From: Mallotus nudiflorus
Taxonomy: Eukaryota; Streptophyta; Magnoliopsida; Malpighiales; Euphorbiaceae
Direction of reading: 5' to 3'
Assembly: GCA_947683625.1 (NCBI GenBank)
Contig: CANTUR010001093.1
Location: 335,501 to 399,500, forward strand
Length of the DNA: 64,000 bases
Position numbers and translations under genes: made by a program. Every line of letters starts with the position of its first letter. The stretch's first letter is position 1. Below, one piece after another: positions 12,637 to 25,262 of the stretch. The notes under the pieces are model-generated. The model made no database searches. It saw nothing but the letters and a program-made list of their open reading frames with translations, and was not told the origin of the DNA.

Positions 12637-14364
12637 GTTCTATTGATATCCTTCATTAATAAATATAAAACATCCATTCACAAATAAATGATGCATGAAT
12701 TTAAATAAAATAACATTATAAACCATATATATACTAGAAATATACCAAAAGTAAACCAGGTATATTTCGAGTATATATACGTCAAATAAATCCAATCAAA
12801 TTATAAATTAAACTAGAAATATATTTAAAAATATTTTAAATATAATTTATTTATAAAACATGCATATAATTTAATATATACCATGAATAAACCAAAAATA
12901 AACTAAATATAAACCTAAGTGATAATCAAATTATTTACGCATATTTAATCAAAATAAAACATGCATTTCTAAATCATGAATCCTAAGCATATATATATAA
13001 AATAGCAACTCACATTAGTGCGCTCCACGAGATGGGTCCGACGGGCCTGGTCCACTAGGCCTTGGTCTCGGCACAACTAAACAAACAATAATGACAGAAA
13101 ATCAGAATAACCCTAACAGAAATCCTAGAATTCGATCTAGAATATTAAACATAGAAACAGAATTAGGGTTGGACTGGACATCACGTTTTATGAGAATTCT
13201 ACCAAAAATTTGGCAGAACCTCCCCTATAAAACGGACATCTCTCTACTCAAAGAGTAGAGTCGACCCTGCAAAGAAACACACTTCAAAAATAAACACCAC
13301 ATCTCATTCACAATCCCTCGGTCGGACTCCAAACTACAGTCTACCGATCGGGGTCCACAAACACAGAATAATTTCAGAAATACCAAAAATACCCTAATAT
13401 CACATAAATACATTTTATAGGTAGAAATTACATAATTAACTTTTAAACACAGTAAAAACTGATAAAAACTTATTTTATTAGAAAAACCGTATATTATATA
13501 TATAATTGAAAATAATTCACGAAAAATAGTTTTAATTAGTTAAAAATACCAAATAATTTATAGAAATCATTTTTATACCTTAAATAACTATTAAAACCAA
13601 TTAAATTTCCTTTTTAGCCAATTTTGGATAAAATTACCAAAATGCCCTTATATATATAAATATACTAAAATTACTTCAAAAATTCATCAAAAATAGTATA
13701 ATTATCCAAAATTAATTTTCTCAACATATTTATCAATAATATTAATAATTAAACTCAATTAACCAATTAAATTCAATTAAAAACATAATTAACCTAATTT
13801 TCCCAAAATTACATAAACTCAAATAATTCAAAATAAATACATAGAAATTCATTAAAATTCCAAATAAATTCCTATAATTTATTTCAACACCTAATTCAAC
13901 CATAAAACACAATTTAATAATTTATTTAATTAATTTCCGAAAATTAGAAAATAATATTAAAATATTCAAAAATACCCAAAAATCAAAATAATCTCCAAAA
14001 ATTCCACAAAAATTCATACATGTAGATTAAGCTACTAGGATCAACATTTGTGAAGAGAGTTTTCATGAATCAATCAATTCGAAACCTAAGCAAATCAAGA
14101 CCATTTAAGCTCAAACCAAAGCTAGAATCACACTCACCGGAGCTCAAGGAGAAGAAAGAGACCAGCGGTGTCAAAAATGGTGGCCAAAAAGTTAGTGAAC
14201 GGCGAGAAGAGGAAGTTTCGGCCAAAATGGAAAAAATGGGGCTAGCCGGCGCCTGGGAAGAAGCTTGGGGCGGCGAAGCAGCTGGCTAGGGAAGGCGGAG
14301 CTCCTGGCGGCACACCGATGGCAAGGGGGCGGTAGTTGCAGACGGTGGTTAGTGATCGGGCACG

Positions 14365-14482
14365 GGAAGGAAGAAAAAGAAGAAGAAAATAAAAGAAAAG
14401 GAAAGGAAAAGAAAAGAAAAAGAAAAAGAAAGAAAAAGAAAAAGAAAAAGGAAAAAGAAAAAAAAAGAAAAAAGAAAAATAA
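14365..14482. repeat. Polypurine (GAAAA/GAAAAG)n tract in B left LTR
   Basis: Over 110 bases of almost pure G and A on the plus strand. The same tract is at about 22610-22726 in the right LTR with small length changes. Lys-rich or Phe-rich ORFs over it are artefacts of composition. Confidence 0.88.
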
Positions 14483-14925
14483 ATAATAAAAAAATAATTT
14501 TTAATAAAATATTTGGGAAAAATCACACATCACACATTATTATTTACAATTTAATAATAAATAAAATAATTAAATAATAATAAAATTAATAAATAAATAA
14601 TAAAATATTAGGGTAATATTAATTAAACCCTAATTAAATAAATAAGTACACATAGGCTTTATTTAGTAATTTAAAAATACGTATGAGTTCATGCAAGTCC
14701 GTAAATATATTTAAAATAATTAATAATAAATTATTTACGTGAAAATTTCTCCGAAAATGAAAGTCTCGGGAAAATTTTACGTAAAGCATTGTAAATAATA
14801 CACAATAATTAAAATAGGTTTTAAATACATATCAACTCGTAAATATCATAATATATATATATAAATTATTAACACTGTATATCCCGGTACAATGTAAAAA
14901 TGTTTAAAAAACACGGGATATTACA

Positions 14926-14939
14926 GTCTTCCCCCCTTA
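14926..14939 (-). other. Element B polypurine tract
   Basis: The minus strand reads TAAGGGGGGAAGAC directly before the LTR start TGTAATATCCC. Confidence 0.88.
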
Positions 14940-14980
14940 CAAGAATTCATCCCGAATTCCAGAAAGAAAAGATTACAGGA

Positions 14981-16957
14981 TCAGGAAGGAAAGAGATATG
15001 GGTAAGAAGCTCGCATCTCAGCTTCAGTCTCCCACATATGCTCTTCGACTCTATTGCTATGCCACAGAACCTTGACCATCGGAATCTGTTTCGAACGCAA
15101 CTGTCAAACTTGATAATCTACGATCACCACAGGTTCTTCCATAAACGTCAAATCTTCACTCACTTCTACACTGTCAGGCTGCAACACGTGTGAAGGGTTT
15201 GAGATATACTTCCTCAGCATCGAGATATGAAACACTGGATGCACCTGTGACATACTCGGAGGCAAATCCAACCGATATGCAACAGTGCCAACTCTCTCCA
15301 GAATCTCAAATTGTCCAATATATCTCGGTGCTAACTTACCCTTCCTGCCAAATCTCATCACACCCTTCATCGGAGATACCTTCAGAAAAATGAAATCTCC
15401 AACTTGAAACTCCACATCTCTGTGCCTAGGATCCCCATAACTCTTCTATCTGCTAACTGCGGTCTCTAATCTGCGCTTAATCACGGCAACTTTCTCTGCA
15501 GCATCCTGAACCATCTCAGGTCCAGTCAAAGCTCTCTCACCAATCTCATCCCAACTCAGAGGGGATCTACACTTCCTTCCATATAACGCCTCATACGGTG
15601 CCATACCAATAATGCTATGGTAGCTGTTATTATATGCAAACTCAACGAGTGGCAAATGATCATCCCAGCTACCTCCCAAATCCAAGACACACATCCTCAA
15701 CATATCTTCCAGTGTCTGGATCATCCTCTCAGACTGACCATCTGTCTGAGGATGAAAAATAGTACTGAAATCCAACCTAGTGCCCATCGCTTCCTGCAAC
15801 TTCTGCCAAAAATGAGAAGTAAACACTGAACCTCTATCTGATACAATGGACACAGGTACTCCATGAAGGCATACGATATGCTTCACATACAACTTCATCA
15901 ATCTAGCTACAGAATAAGTGGCTTTCACCCGTAAGAAATGTGCAGACTTCGTCAACCTGTCTATAATCACCCAGATGGAATCGTATCCATCCTTAGAACG
16001 AGGTAAACCGACCACAAAATCCATAGCTATCCTTTCCCACTTCCACTCGGGAATAGGAAGAGGTTGAAGCTTCCCAGAAGGCTTCTGATGTTCAGCTTTC
16101 ACTTGCTGACACGTCAAGCACTTAGCAATATAATCAGTGACATCCTTCTTCAATTCGTCCCACCAGTATAAATCTCTGATACTGTGGTACATCTTAGTAA
16201 CACTTGGATGTACGCTATAAGCTGTAGAGTGTCCTTCCTCTAGGATCTCTTCTCTCAAGTCATCCACATCAGGAACACACAATCTACCACTGATCCACAA
16301 CACACCATCATCATCAAGTGTGAAATCAGTGAACTTCCCTGCTCTGAAATTCTCTGCAAGCTCTTCTAGAATAGGATCTCGGTTCTGAGCTGCTTTAATC
16401 CTATCCCTCAGTACAGATCGTACCTTAAACTGAGCTAGCAGTCCACCTGATCTACTAATCATCATCATCATACCTTGATCCACCAACAAATGCAACTCCT
16501 GGATCAATGGTCTCCTCTCAATACTGATGTGAGCAAGACTACCTGAGGACTTTCTACTCAAGGCATCTGCTACCACATTAGCTTTACCCGGATGATATAA
16601 GATCTCGCAATCATAATCCTTCAACAGTTCCAACCATCTCCTCTGCCTCATATTCAAATCTCTCTGCTAAAAAATGTACTTAAGGCTCTTGTGATCAGTA
16701 AATATCTCACAAGTCACCCCGTATAGATAATGTCTCCAAATTTTCAGAGCAAAGATCACTACAGCCATCTCAAGGTCATGTGTAGGATAGTTCTGCTCAT
16801 GCTTCTTCAACTGCCTCGAAGCATAGGCTATCACCCTTCCATTCTGCATCAACACACAACCAAGACCAATTCTAGAGGCATCACAGTAAACTGTGAACTT
16901 ATCCATACTATTAGGCAAAGCTAACACTGGCGCTGTGGTCAACTTCTCCTTCAACAA
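14981..16957 (-). pseudogene. Element B pol 3' part: RNase H, integrase, chromodomain-like tail
   Basis: RNase H (16957-16667) has the CDASRIGLGCVLMQ and TDHKSLKYIF blocks. Integrase follows: zinc-binding region (CLTCQQVKAEHQKPSG), core with AMDFVVGLPRSKDGYDSIWV and FHPQTDGQSERMIQTLED, then GRKCRSPLSWDE. The tail has HPVFHISMLRKYI and an EEHMWETEAEMRA block resembling the chromodomain end of Tekay/Del integrases. In-frame stops are TAG at 16667-16669 and 15446-15448 and TGA at 15104-15106. At the last site C reads CGA. The reading frame is otherwise continuous to the TGA at 14981. Copies DNA into the host genome when intact. Confidence 0.92.
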
Positions 16958-18379
16958 CTAAAAACTGTTCTCACAAGCTTCTGACCACTCGAATCTAACA
17001 TTCTTCTGAGTCAAGAGAGTCATAGGGGTTGCTATTCTGGAAAAATCCTGCACAAATCGCCTATAATACCCGGCTAAACCCAGAAAACTTTGAATCTCTG
17101 TAACAGAAGTCGGTCTAGGCCACTCAGATACTGCTTTAATCTTCTGTGGATCAACCTGAATACCTTCTTTAGACACTACATGTCCAAGAAAAGAAACACT
17201 CTCCATCCAGAAATCACACTTCAAGAATTTAACATAAAGCTGATGATCTCTCAGTGTCTGCAGTACAATCCTCAAATGATATACATGCTCCTCTATACTC
17301 CTCGAATAAACCAGTATATCATCAATGAAGACTACCATAAATTGATCCACATACGGTCTGAATACCCTATTCATCAGGTCCATAAAAGCTGCTAGTGCAT
17401 TAGTCAAACCAAAAGACATCACCAGAAACTCATAATGACCATATCTCGTGCGAAATGCCATTTTAAGAACATCGACTTCACTAATCCGTAGCTGATGATA
17501 ACCCGACCTCAAGTCAACCTTAGAAAAGAACTGTGCACCCCGTAGCTGATCAAACAAGTCATCTATCCTCGGGAGAGGATACTTGTTCTTCACTGTCACC
17601 TTATTCAGCTCTCTGTAGTCAATGCACAATCTCAGGGTACCATCCTTCTTCTTCACAAACAGGACTGGTGCACCCCAAGGAGAAACACTAGGTCTAATAA
17701 AACCCTTATCCAATAACTCTTGCAACTGCTCCTTCAATTCTTTCAACTCTGCAGGAGCCATTCTGTAGGGTGGCATAGATATAGGAGTAGTACCTAGAAC
17801 CACATCTATACAGAACTCAATCTCTCTATGAGGTGGTAAACCTGGCAACTCCTCGGGAAAAACATCAGGAAACTCACAAGCAACAGGAACATCTATGAGT
17901 GACAACTTCTCCACTAAAGTATCCCTGACCAATGCCAAATATCCCTGACATCCTTTCCTCAATAACTTCCTAGCCATAATAGCAAAAACAAGATTCTGAG
18001 GTGCTGAACTCCTATCACCAACAAACTTAAACTCTTCTTCACCAGGAATTCTGAACGTCACCTCTTTATTCCTGCAATCTACCATGGCATAGTGCTGAGA
18101 TAACCAATCCATTCCCAAAATAACATCAAACTCCATCACATCCAGCAGAATCAAATCAGCGGGTAATTCTCTATCTCCCACGAGAACTGGACAACCAAAA
18201 AGAACAATATCGGTGTCCAAGGAATCGCTCAGAGGAGTTGCAATAGACAAAGGAAAAGCCATCCTCGAAGCTTGCCAACAAGATTTAGAAGCAAAAACAG
18301 GAGAAACAAATGAATGCGTGGCACCTGGATCAAATAAAACCCAAGCATCTAGGTAACAAACAGAAACAATACCTGCCAT
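16958..18379 (-). CDS. Element B protease-reverse transcriptase segment, open frame of 473 codons
   Basis: The frame stays open from the protease region to the RT connection. Protease motif is LFDPGATHSFVS (residues about 15-26); the catalytic Asp and Gly are present but the usual S/T between them is Pro. RT blocks are visible in order: LDKGFIRPSVSPWGAPVLFVKKKDG, LCIDYRELN, FSKVDLRSGYHQLRI, FGLTNA, and the catalytic FIDDILVYS. LGHVVSKEGIQVDPQKI and FLGLAGYYRRFVQDFS follow. The frame ends at TAG (16958-16960), where A and C have CAG. It is part of gag-pol rather than a separate gene. Confidence 0.93.
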   Translation of the reverse strand: MAGIVSVCYLDAWVLFDPGATHSFVSPVFASKSCWQASRMAFPLSIATPLSDSLDTDIVLFGCPVLVGDRELPADLILLDVMEFDVILGMDWLSQHYAMVDCRNKEVTFRIPGEEEFKFVGDRSSAPQNLVFAIMARKLLRKGCQGYLALVRDTLVEKLSLIDVPVACEFPDVFPEELPGLPPHREIEFCIDVVLGTTPISMPPYRMAPAELKELKEQLQELLDKGFIRPSVSPWGAPVLFVKKKDGTLRLCIDYRELNKVTVKNKYPLPRIDDLFDQLRGAQFFSKVDLRSGYHQLRISEVDVLKMAFRTRYGHYEFLVMSFGLTNALAAFMDLMNRVFRPYVDQFMVVFIDDILVYSRSIEEHVYHLRIVLQTLRDHQLYVKFLKCDFWMESVSFLGHVVSKEGIQVDPQKIKAVSEWPRPTSVTEIQSFLGLAGYYRRFVQDFSRIATPMTLLTQKNVRFEWSEACENSF

Positions 18380-19732
18380 GACTGCATTAGATGCCTGAGC
18401 ATCCTGCTGAGTGAGATGAAAAAATCTGGCTTGACCTCGACCTCCCTGCTGACTGGTAGAAGCCTGGCCAACACCTCTGGCACCTCCTCTCGTACCTCTA
18501 CCACGACTTTGCTATGGAACAAGCTGAGTGGAACTCTGATGCTGGGCTGGAGGCAATTGAAATGGAACTGGTGCAGCACTAGCAATCGACTGCTGTGGGA
18601 ATCGCGAAATCTACAGCTGCTGATATCCAGAGTAAGGACACGATCTGGCAAAATATCCTGTCTGCCCGCATCTGAAGCATGTCAGCGGTGTCAGATAACA
18701 CGGTCCCTGATGGACTCTACCGTAAGTCTAACAAACGCTGGCAGCTAATCCAGAACTGCGACCACAACTGCTGCTTGAAGCACCTGACCCAAATCTAAAT
18801 GATCTACACTGACCTCCACAGCCATGTCTACTGCTCTGATGCACTCACTGCTGCTATCTCTGACTCTGCTGAGTCGGACCTCGCTGCTGACTACTCGATC
18901 CAACATGAAAACTAGAATACGGAGTAGCCTGCAATCCACTCGACTAAACTCCCAGCTGGTAATAATCAGGCATTGCTCCCTACCTAACTAGCCTCAGCTC
19001 AATCTCCTTGGCTAACTCAATCACAGACTCAAGAGTAAGGCCTGCTGTAGGCGTACCAGCAAAAGCTGAACCCAAACTAGTGACATATGTAGTGATCGCA
19101 AAATACTGGTCTCGCATCAGATCCTCTGCATATCTGCTCAGTCGAAGAAACTCTCGGGTGTACTCCTCTACAGATCGATCTCCATGAGAAATACTGGTCA
19201 ACCGGAGATGATAGCTCAAACGAAGAGGCTCTGGACAGAATCTCCTCATAAATCACTCTCGAAACTGAGCCCAGGTCATCGTCATCATATAAGGCTGAAT
19301 CACCTGAATGAACCAATCTAGGGCTGGTCCCTTGACAGATAACTCGACGATCATGATCCACTGGTACTCGGTATGAGCAGTCTGAGTCCTAGTCTCAATT
19401 GCGTGCAGAAAGTCTAACGGATCGGAAGTACCATCAAAAGCAATCCTGCTAACTCGGGCATAGAACAAAGCTGCCTCAAGGTCAGACATACCCTGCTGAT
19501 AGGCAGGCTGAACAGGCTGAACAACTGGAGGAACAGGAACATCAAACTCAGGCTCTACAGGCTCCTCGTCCTGTAACTCTCTCTACCTACGGCGACCTGC
19601 CGCTCCTCGAGGTCTACCCCTGCCATGACCTCTGCGTCTAACTGGCTGCTTAGGAGGTAAAACCTCATCCTGAAAAGACTCATCATCCTTGGCCTCAACA
19701 ATCGGTAGAGCGACACGCGCTCGCCTCCTCAT
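18380..19732 (-). pseudogene. Element B gag
   Basis: ATG at 19730-19732 begins an Arg-rich/acidic N-terminus, followed by the retrotransposon gag core (FDGTSDPLDFLHAIE, MTWAQFRE, VEEYTREFLRLSRYA) and a Ser/Gly/Gln-rich linker. The zinc knuckle near 18650 reads CFRCGQTGYFARSC, with Tyr in place of the metal-binding His; A has His there. Gag would form the particle and package RNA. Several TAG/TGA stops interrupt it (for example before FMRRFCPEPL and after IELRLVR). It runs in frame into the protease region with no gap. Confidence 0.88.
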
Positions 19733-19914
19733 TCTGAAAAGACAAATGAAAAGATTCAGACAAAATAGACAACGGAGGAATAACGTAGAAAACTAAAGCA
19801 AGGAATACTTATCAAGACATACTCGAACCTAATTCACTGCAGTAGTTCAACAAAAAACACAACTCTAAAAACTAGGGCCGTAACTCACATAACTAAGCCC
19901 TGACACAGAACTCC

Positions 19915-19926
19915 GCTCTGATACCA
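19915..19926 (-). other. Element B primer-binding site (tRNA-iMet type)
   Basis: Minus strand TGGTATCAGAGC, four bases from the LTR end at 19931. Confidence 0.93.
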
Positions 19927-20601
19927 ACTTCATCACGACCCAAAATAGGGGCCATGACCGGCGCTAGGAACAGGAATTCTTTTGAATCCGAAACCCGTAG
20001 CAAGCCTAAAAATAAAAATATAAAACATGCAATAGTAATAATAATATATAATGCAGCAGAAATAAAAATCATAAATATCCAAAATAATATCCATCTCCCA
20101 TATATAAATCTTTCAATACAAATTCAATTCAAGTATAATACAATATCTCGCATAAATATAATACATAAAATCCCATAATTAATTTACAACTACTACAGTG
20201 TCTAGATTATATAAAAATAAGACTCAAGTAAGCAGTTTACACAAAGAAGCCGGGGCGGAAGAAATCCGGCGTATAGGCCTGCTACTGAGGTCTGAAGATG
20301 TTGACTCTCCTGAAAAATTATCAACGGAGGGGAGTCAGACCTCACTGAGTGAATTACTATAATATATATACATACACACTAAATGACAATGCATACAGTC
20401 AACAGTATATATCTAATATATATATATACAGGCAAATACACACAGATGCAATAAAATCATTTTATATATATTTCATTGAAAATCATCTTTTATGAAGGAT
20501 CAAATAGAACCCTATGATATCGAAACCTCAATCAGTGTTAGACAACACTCTAGCCATACAGGCTCACTTAACCCAAGTATATCCACTTAATCCATTTAGA
20601 T

Positions 20602-20704
20602 AGTAGACTGGCCCCGAGACACTAAGTCGACCGAGCTCCAACAGTCTAACTGCCAGTGTGATTGGCCCCGAGACACTTGGTCAACCGAGCTCCAGCAATC
20701 ACAC
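20602..20704 (-). other. Double stem-loop module in B right LTR
   Basis: Same layout as 12407-12509 with only a few substitutions. Confidence 0.68.
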
Positions 20705-20811
20705 CTCCAAACCATATCTCACATATCAAATAATCATATTAAATCCATATCCACAAATGGTTAGTAATATAGCCTAAATACTATAGGCGTACCGGTACGT
20801 ACTCGGTCATA

Positions 20812-20832
20812 GTGCTGCCCACTAGGTAGCAC
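20812..20832 (-). other. 21-nt hairpin in B right LTR
   Basis: GTGCTGCC-CACTA-GGTAGCAC, as in the left LTR. Confidence 0.65.
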
Positions 20833-23186
20833 GTTCTATTGATATCCTTCATTAATAAATATAAAACATCCATTCACAAATAAATGATGCATGAATTTAA
20901 ATAAAATAACATTATAAACCATATATATACTAGAAATATACCAAAAGTAAACCAGGTATATTTCGAGTATATATACGTCAAATAAATCCAATCAAATTAT
21001 AAATTAAGCTAGAAATATATTTAAAAATATTTTAAATATAATTTATTTATAAAACATGCATATAATTTAATATATACCATGAATAAACCAAAAATAAACT
21101 AAATATAAACCTAAGTGATAATCAAATTATTTATGCATATTTAATCAAAATAAAACATGCATTTCTAAATCATGCATCCTAAGCATATATATATAAAACA
21201 GCAACTCACACTAGTGTGCTCCACGAGATGGGTCCGACGGGCCTGGTCCACTAGGCCTCGGTCTCGGCACAACTAAACAAACAATAATGACAGAAAATCA
21301 GAATAACCCTAACAGAAATCCTAGAATTCGATCTAGAATATTAAACATAGAAACAGAATTAGGGTTCGACTGGACATCACATTTTACGAGAATTCTACCA
21401 AAAATTCGACAGAACCTCCCCTGTAAAATGGACATCTCTCTACTCAAAGAGTAGAGCCGACCCTGCAAAGAAACACACTTCAAAAATAAACACCACATCT
21501 CATTCACAATCCCTCGGTCGGACTCCAAACTACAGTCTACCGATCGGGGTCCACAAACACAGAACAATTTCAGAAATACCAAAAATACCCTAATATCACA
21601 TAAATACATTTTATAGGTAGAAATTATATAATTAACCTTTAAACACAGTAAAAACCGATAAAAACTCATTTTATTAGAAAAATCGTATATTATATATATA
21701 ATTGAAAATAATTCATGAAAAATAGTTTTAATTAGTTAAAAATACCAAATAATTTATAGAAATCATTTTTATACCTTAAATAACTATTAAAACCAATTAA
21801 ATTACATTTTTAGCCAATTTTGGGTAAAATTACCAAAATGCCCTTATATATATAAATATACTAAAATTATTTCAAAAATTCACCAAAAATAGTATAATTA
21901 TCCAAAATTAATTTTCTCAACATATTTATCAATAATATTAATAATTAAACTCAATTAACCAATTAAATTCAATTAAAAACATAATTAACCTAATTTTCCC
22001 AAAATTACATAAACTCAAATAATTCAAAATAAATACATAGAAATTCATAAAAATTCCAAATAAATTCCTATAATTCATTTCAACACCTAATTCAACCATA
22101 AAACACAATTTCATAATTTATTTAATTAATTTCCGAAAATTAGAAAATAATATTAAAATATTCAAAAATACCCAAAAATCAAAATAATCTCCAAAAATTC
22201 TACAAAAATTCATACATGTAGATTAAGCTACTAGGATCAACAATTGTGAAGGTAGTTTTCATGAATCAATCAATTCAAAGCTCAAAAAAAATCAAAAACC
22301 CTAATATGGTCGAAATTGAAAATTCAAAACCTAAGCAAATCAAGACCATTTAAGCTCAAACTAAAGCTAGAATCACACTCACCAGAGCTCAAGGAGAAGA
22401 AAGAGACTGGCAGTGTTGAAAATGGTGGTCGAAAAGTTGGTGAACGACGAGGAGAGGAAGTTTCGGCCAAAATGGGGAAAATGGGGCTAGCCGACGCTAG
22501 GGAAGAAGCTTGGGGCGGCGGAGCAGCTGGATGGGGAAGGCGGAGCTACTGGCGGCACACCGACGGCAAGGGGGCGGCAATTGCAGATGGTGGTTGGTGA
22601 TCGGGCACGAGAAGGAAGAAAAAGAAGAAGAAAAGAAAAGAAAAGAAAAGGAAAAGAAAAGAAAAAGAAAAAGAAAGAAAAAGAAAAAGAAAAAGGAAAA
22701 AGGAAAAAAAGAAAAAAGAAAAATAAATAATAAAAAAATAATTTTTAATAAAATAATTTTTAATAAAATATTTGGAAAAAATCACACACCACACATTATT
22801 ATTTACAATTTAATAATAAATAAAATAATTAAATAACAATAAAATTAATAAACAAATAATAAAATATTAGGGTAATATTAATTAAACCCTAATTAAATAA
22901 ATAAGTACACATATGCTTTATTTAGTAATTTAAAAATACGTATGAGTTCATACAAGTCTGTAAATATATTTAAAATAATTAATAATAAATTATTTATGTG
23001 AAAATTTTCCCAAAAATGAAAGTCTCGGGAAAATTTTACGTAAAGTACTGTAAATAATACACAATAATTAAAATAGGTTTTAAATACATATCAACTCATA
23101 AAATATCATAATATATATACAAAAATTATTAACACTGTATATCCCGGGTATAGTGTAAAAATGTTTAAAACACACGGGATATTACA

Positions 23187-23191
23187 TCCAC
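23187..23191. other. Right target-site duplication of element B (TCCAC)
   Basis: Identical to 11725-11729; pol of C continues from here. Confidence 0.93.
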
Positions 23192-25262
23192 TCAGGAATA
23201 GGAAGAGGCTGAAACTTCCCAAAAGGCTTCTGACGTTCAGCTTTCACCTACTGACATGTCAAGCACTTAACAACATAATCAACGACATCCTTCTTCAGTC
23301 CATCCCACCAGTTCAAGTCTCTAATACTGTGGTACATCTTAGTGACACCTGGATGTACGCTATAAGCTGTAGAATATGCTTCCTCAAGGATCTCTTCTCT
23401 CAAATCATCCACACCAGGAACACACAATCTACCACTGATCCACAAAACACCTTCATTATCAAGTGTGAAATCAGTGAACTTCCCTGCTCAAAAATTCTCT
23501 GCTAACTCTTCTAGAATAAGATCTCGACTCTGAGCTACCTTAATCCTATCTCTTAACATAAATCAAACTCTGAACTGAGCTAACAGTCCACCAGATCTAC
23601 TCATCTTCATCATCAAACCTTAATCCACTAACTGATGCGACTCTTGGATCAATGGTCTCCTCTCCACACTAATATGAGTAAGACTACATAAGGACTTCCT
23701 ACTCAAGGTATCTGCTACCACATTAGCCTTGCCTGGATGATAAAGAATCTCACAGTCATAGTCTTTCAACAATTCCAGTCATCTCCTTTGCCTCAGATTC
23801 ATATCTCTCTGTTGGAAAATGTACTTAAGGCTCTTGTGATCAATAAAAATCTCACAAATCACCCCTTACAGATAATGTCTCCAAATCTTAAGAGCAAAGA
23901 TCACTGCAGCCATCTCTAAGTCATGGGTAGGATAGTTCTATTCATGCTTCTTCAACTTCCTTGAAGCATAAGCTGTCACCCTACCATTCTGTATTAACAC
24001 ACAACCTAGGCCAACTCTAGAGGCATCACAATACAATATGAACTTATCCACTCTATTAGGCAAAGCTAAAACTGGAGTTATGGTCAACTTCTCCTTCAGC
24101 AACTGGAAGCTGTTCTCACAAGCATCTAACCACTCAAACTTCACATTCTTCTGAGTCAAGTGAGTCATAGGAGCTGTAATTCTAGAAAAATCCTATACAA
24201 ACCTCCTATAATACCCAGCTTAACCCAGAAAACTTTGAATCTCTATAACTGAAGTCGGTCTAGGTCACTTAAACACTGCCTCTATCTTTTATGGATCAAC
24301 TTGGATACCATCTTTTGACATCTCATGTCCAAGAAATGCAACACTCTTTAACTAGAAATCACACTTCGCGAATTTAGCATAAAGCTGAAGTTCTCTCAGT
24401 GTCTGTAGTATAGTCCTTAAGTGATATACGTGCTCTTCCATACTCTTCAAATACACCAATATATCATCAATGAAGACTACTTCAAACTGATCCATATATG
24501 GTCTAACTACCCTATTCATCAGATCCATGAAAGCAAGTGGTGCATTAGTCAAGCCAAATGACATCACCAGAAACTCATAGTGGCCATATCGAGTGAGGAA
24601 TGCCGTTTTAGGAACATCGGCTTCGCTAATCCACAATTAATGATAACCTGACCTCAAGTCAATCTTAGAAAAGAACTGTGCACCCTCATATTGATCAAAC
24701 AGATCATCTATCCTCAGAAGAGGAAACTTGTTCTTCACTGTCACCTTATTCAGCTCTCTATAGTCTATGCACAGTCTTAGGGTACCATCCTTCTTCTTCA
24801 CAAACAGGACTGGTACACCCCAAGGAGAAACACTGGGTTTAATGAAACCCTTGTCTAACAGATCTTGCAATTGCTCCTTCTATTCCTTCAACTCTGTAGG
24901 AGCCATTCTATAAGGCTGCATTAAAATAAGAACAACATTAGGAACCACATCGATACAAAATTCAATCTCTATGAGGTGGTAAACATGGAAACTCATCAGG
25001 AAAACATCAAGAAACTCATAGTCAATTGGAATGTCTGTGAGAGACAACTTCTCCACTGAAGTATCCCTGACTAGAGCTAAGTATTCCTGATAACCTTTCT
25101 TCAACATCTTCCTAATAGTGATAACGGAGATAAGATTCTGAGGTGCAGAACTTTTGTCACCCACAAACTTAAACTCTTCTTCATCAGGAATTCTGAAATT
25201 CACCTCTTTACTCTAATAATCAACCATTGCATAGTGCTGAAATAAACAATCCATTCTCCACA
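23187..25262 (-). pseudogene. Element C pol: protease-like, RT, RNase H, integrase start
   Basis: Minus strand, colinear with B pol. Reading from the right: protease-linker region (25203-24880), RT start with QDLLDKGFIKPSVSPWG and DYRELN (24870-24637), RT core with FIDDILVYLKS (24636-24352), RNase H with YCDASRVGLGCVLIQ (24168-23938), integrase zinc-binding region (23445-23248). Many stops and frameshifts separate these blocks. It joins the segment left of element B. Protease proper is lost at the junction with foreign sequence near 25262. Confidence 0.88.

Larger units (their letters stand above)
11730..14925 (-). repeat. Element B left (3') LTR
   Basis: 3,196 bp, starting TGTCACGACCC and ending GGATATTACA. 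It contains the double stem-loop (12407-12509), the 21-nt hairpin (12616-12636) and a long purine tract near 14365-14480. The start matches 19931 onward of the other LTR. Confidence 0.95.
11730..23186 (-). mobile_element. Element B: complete Ty3/Gypsy (Tekay/Del-like) insertion, 11.5 kb
   Basis: It has two LTRs (11730-14925 and 19931-23186), PBS, gag-pol in one frame, polypurine tract and an exact 5-bp target duplication. The LTRs are nearly identical by eye, so it is the youngest of the left-hand stack. Its polyprotein gene is broken by only a handful of stops, mostly TAG. It inserted into the integrase region of element C. Confidence 0.95.
19931..23186 (-). repeat. Element B right (5') LTR
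   Basis: 3,256 bp matching 11730-14925. Its outer dinucleotide next to the PBS reads CA instead of TG (two transitions). It carries the double stem-loop (20602-20704), hairpin (20812-20832) and purine tract (22610-22726). A short local duplication (TAATTTTTAATAAAA) near 22740-22770 is absent from the left LTR. Confidence 0.94.

Noticed and set aside
14265..14526. Lys-rich and Phe-rich ORFs over the B LTR purine tract (both LTRs, both strands)
   Set aside because: They are translations of a simple GAAAA repeat with no domain or conservation beyond LTR identity.
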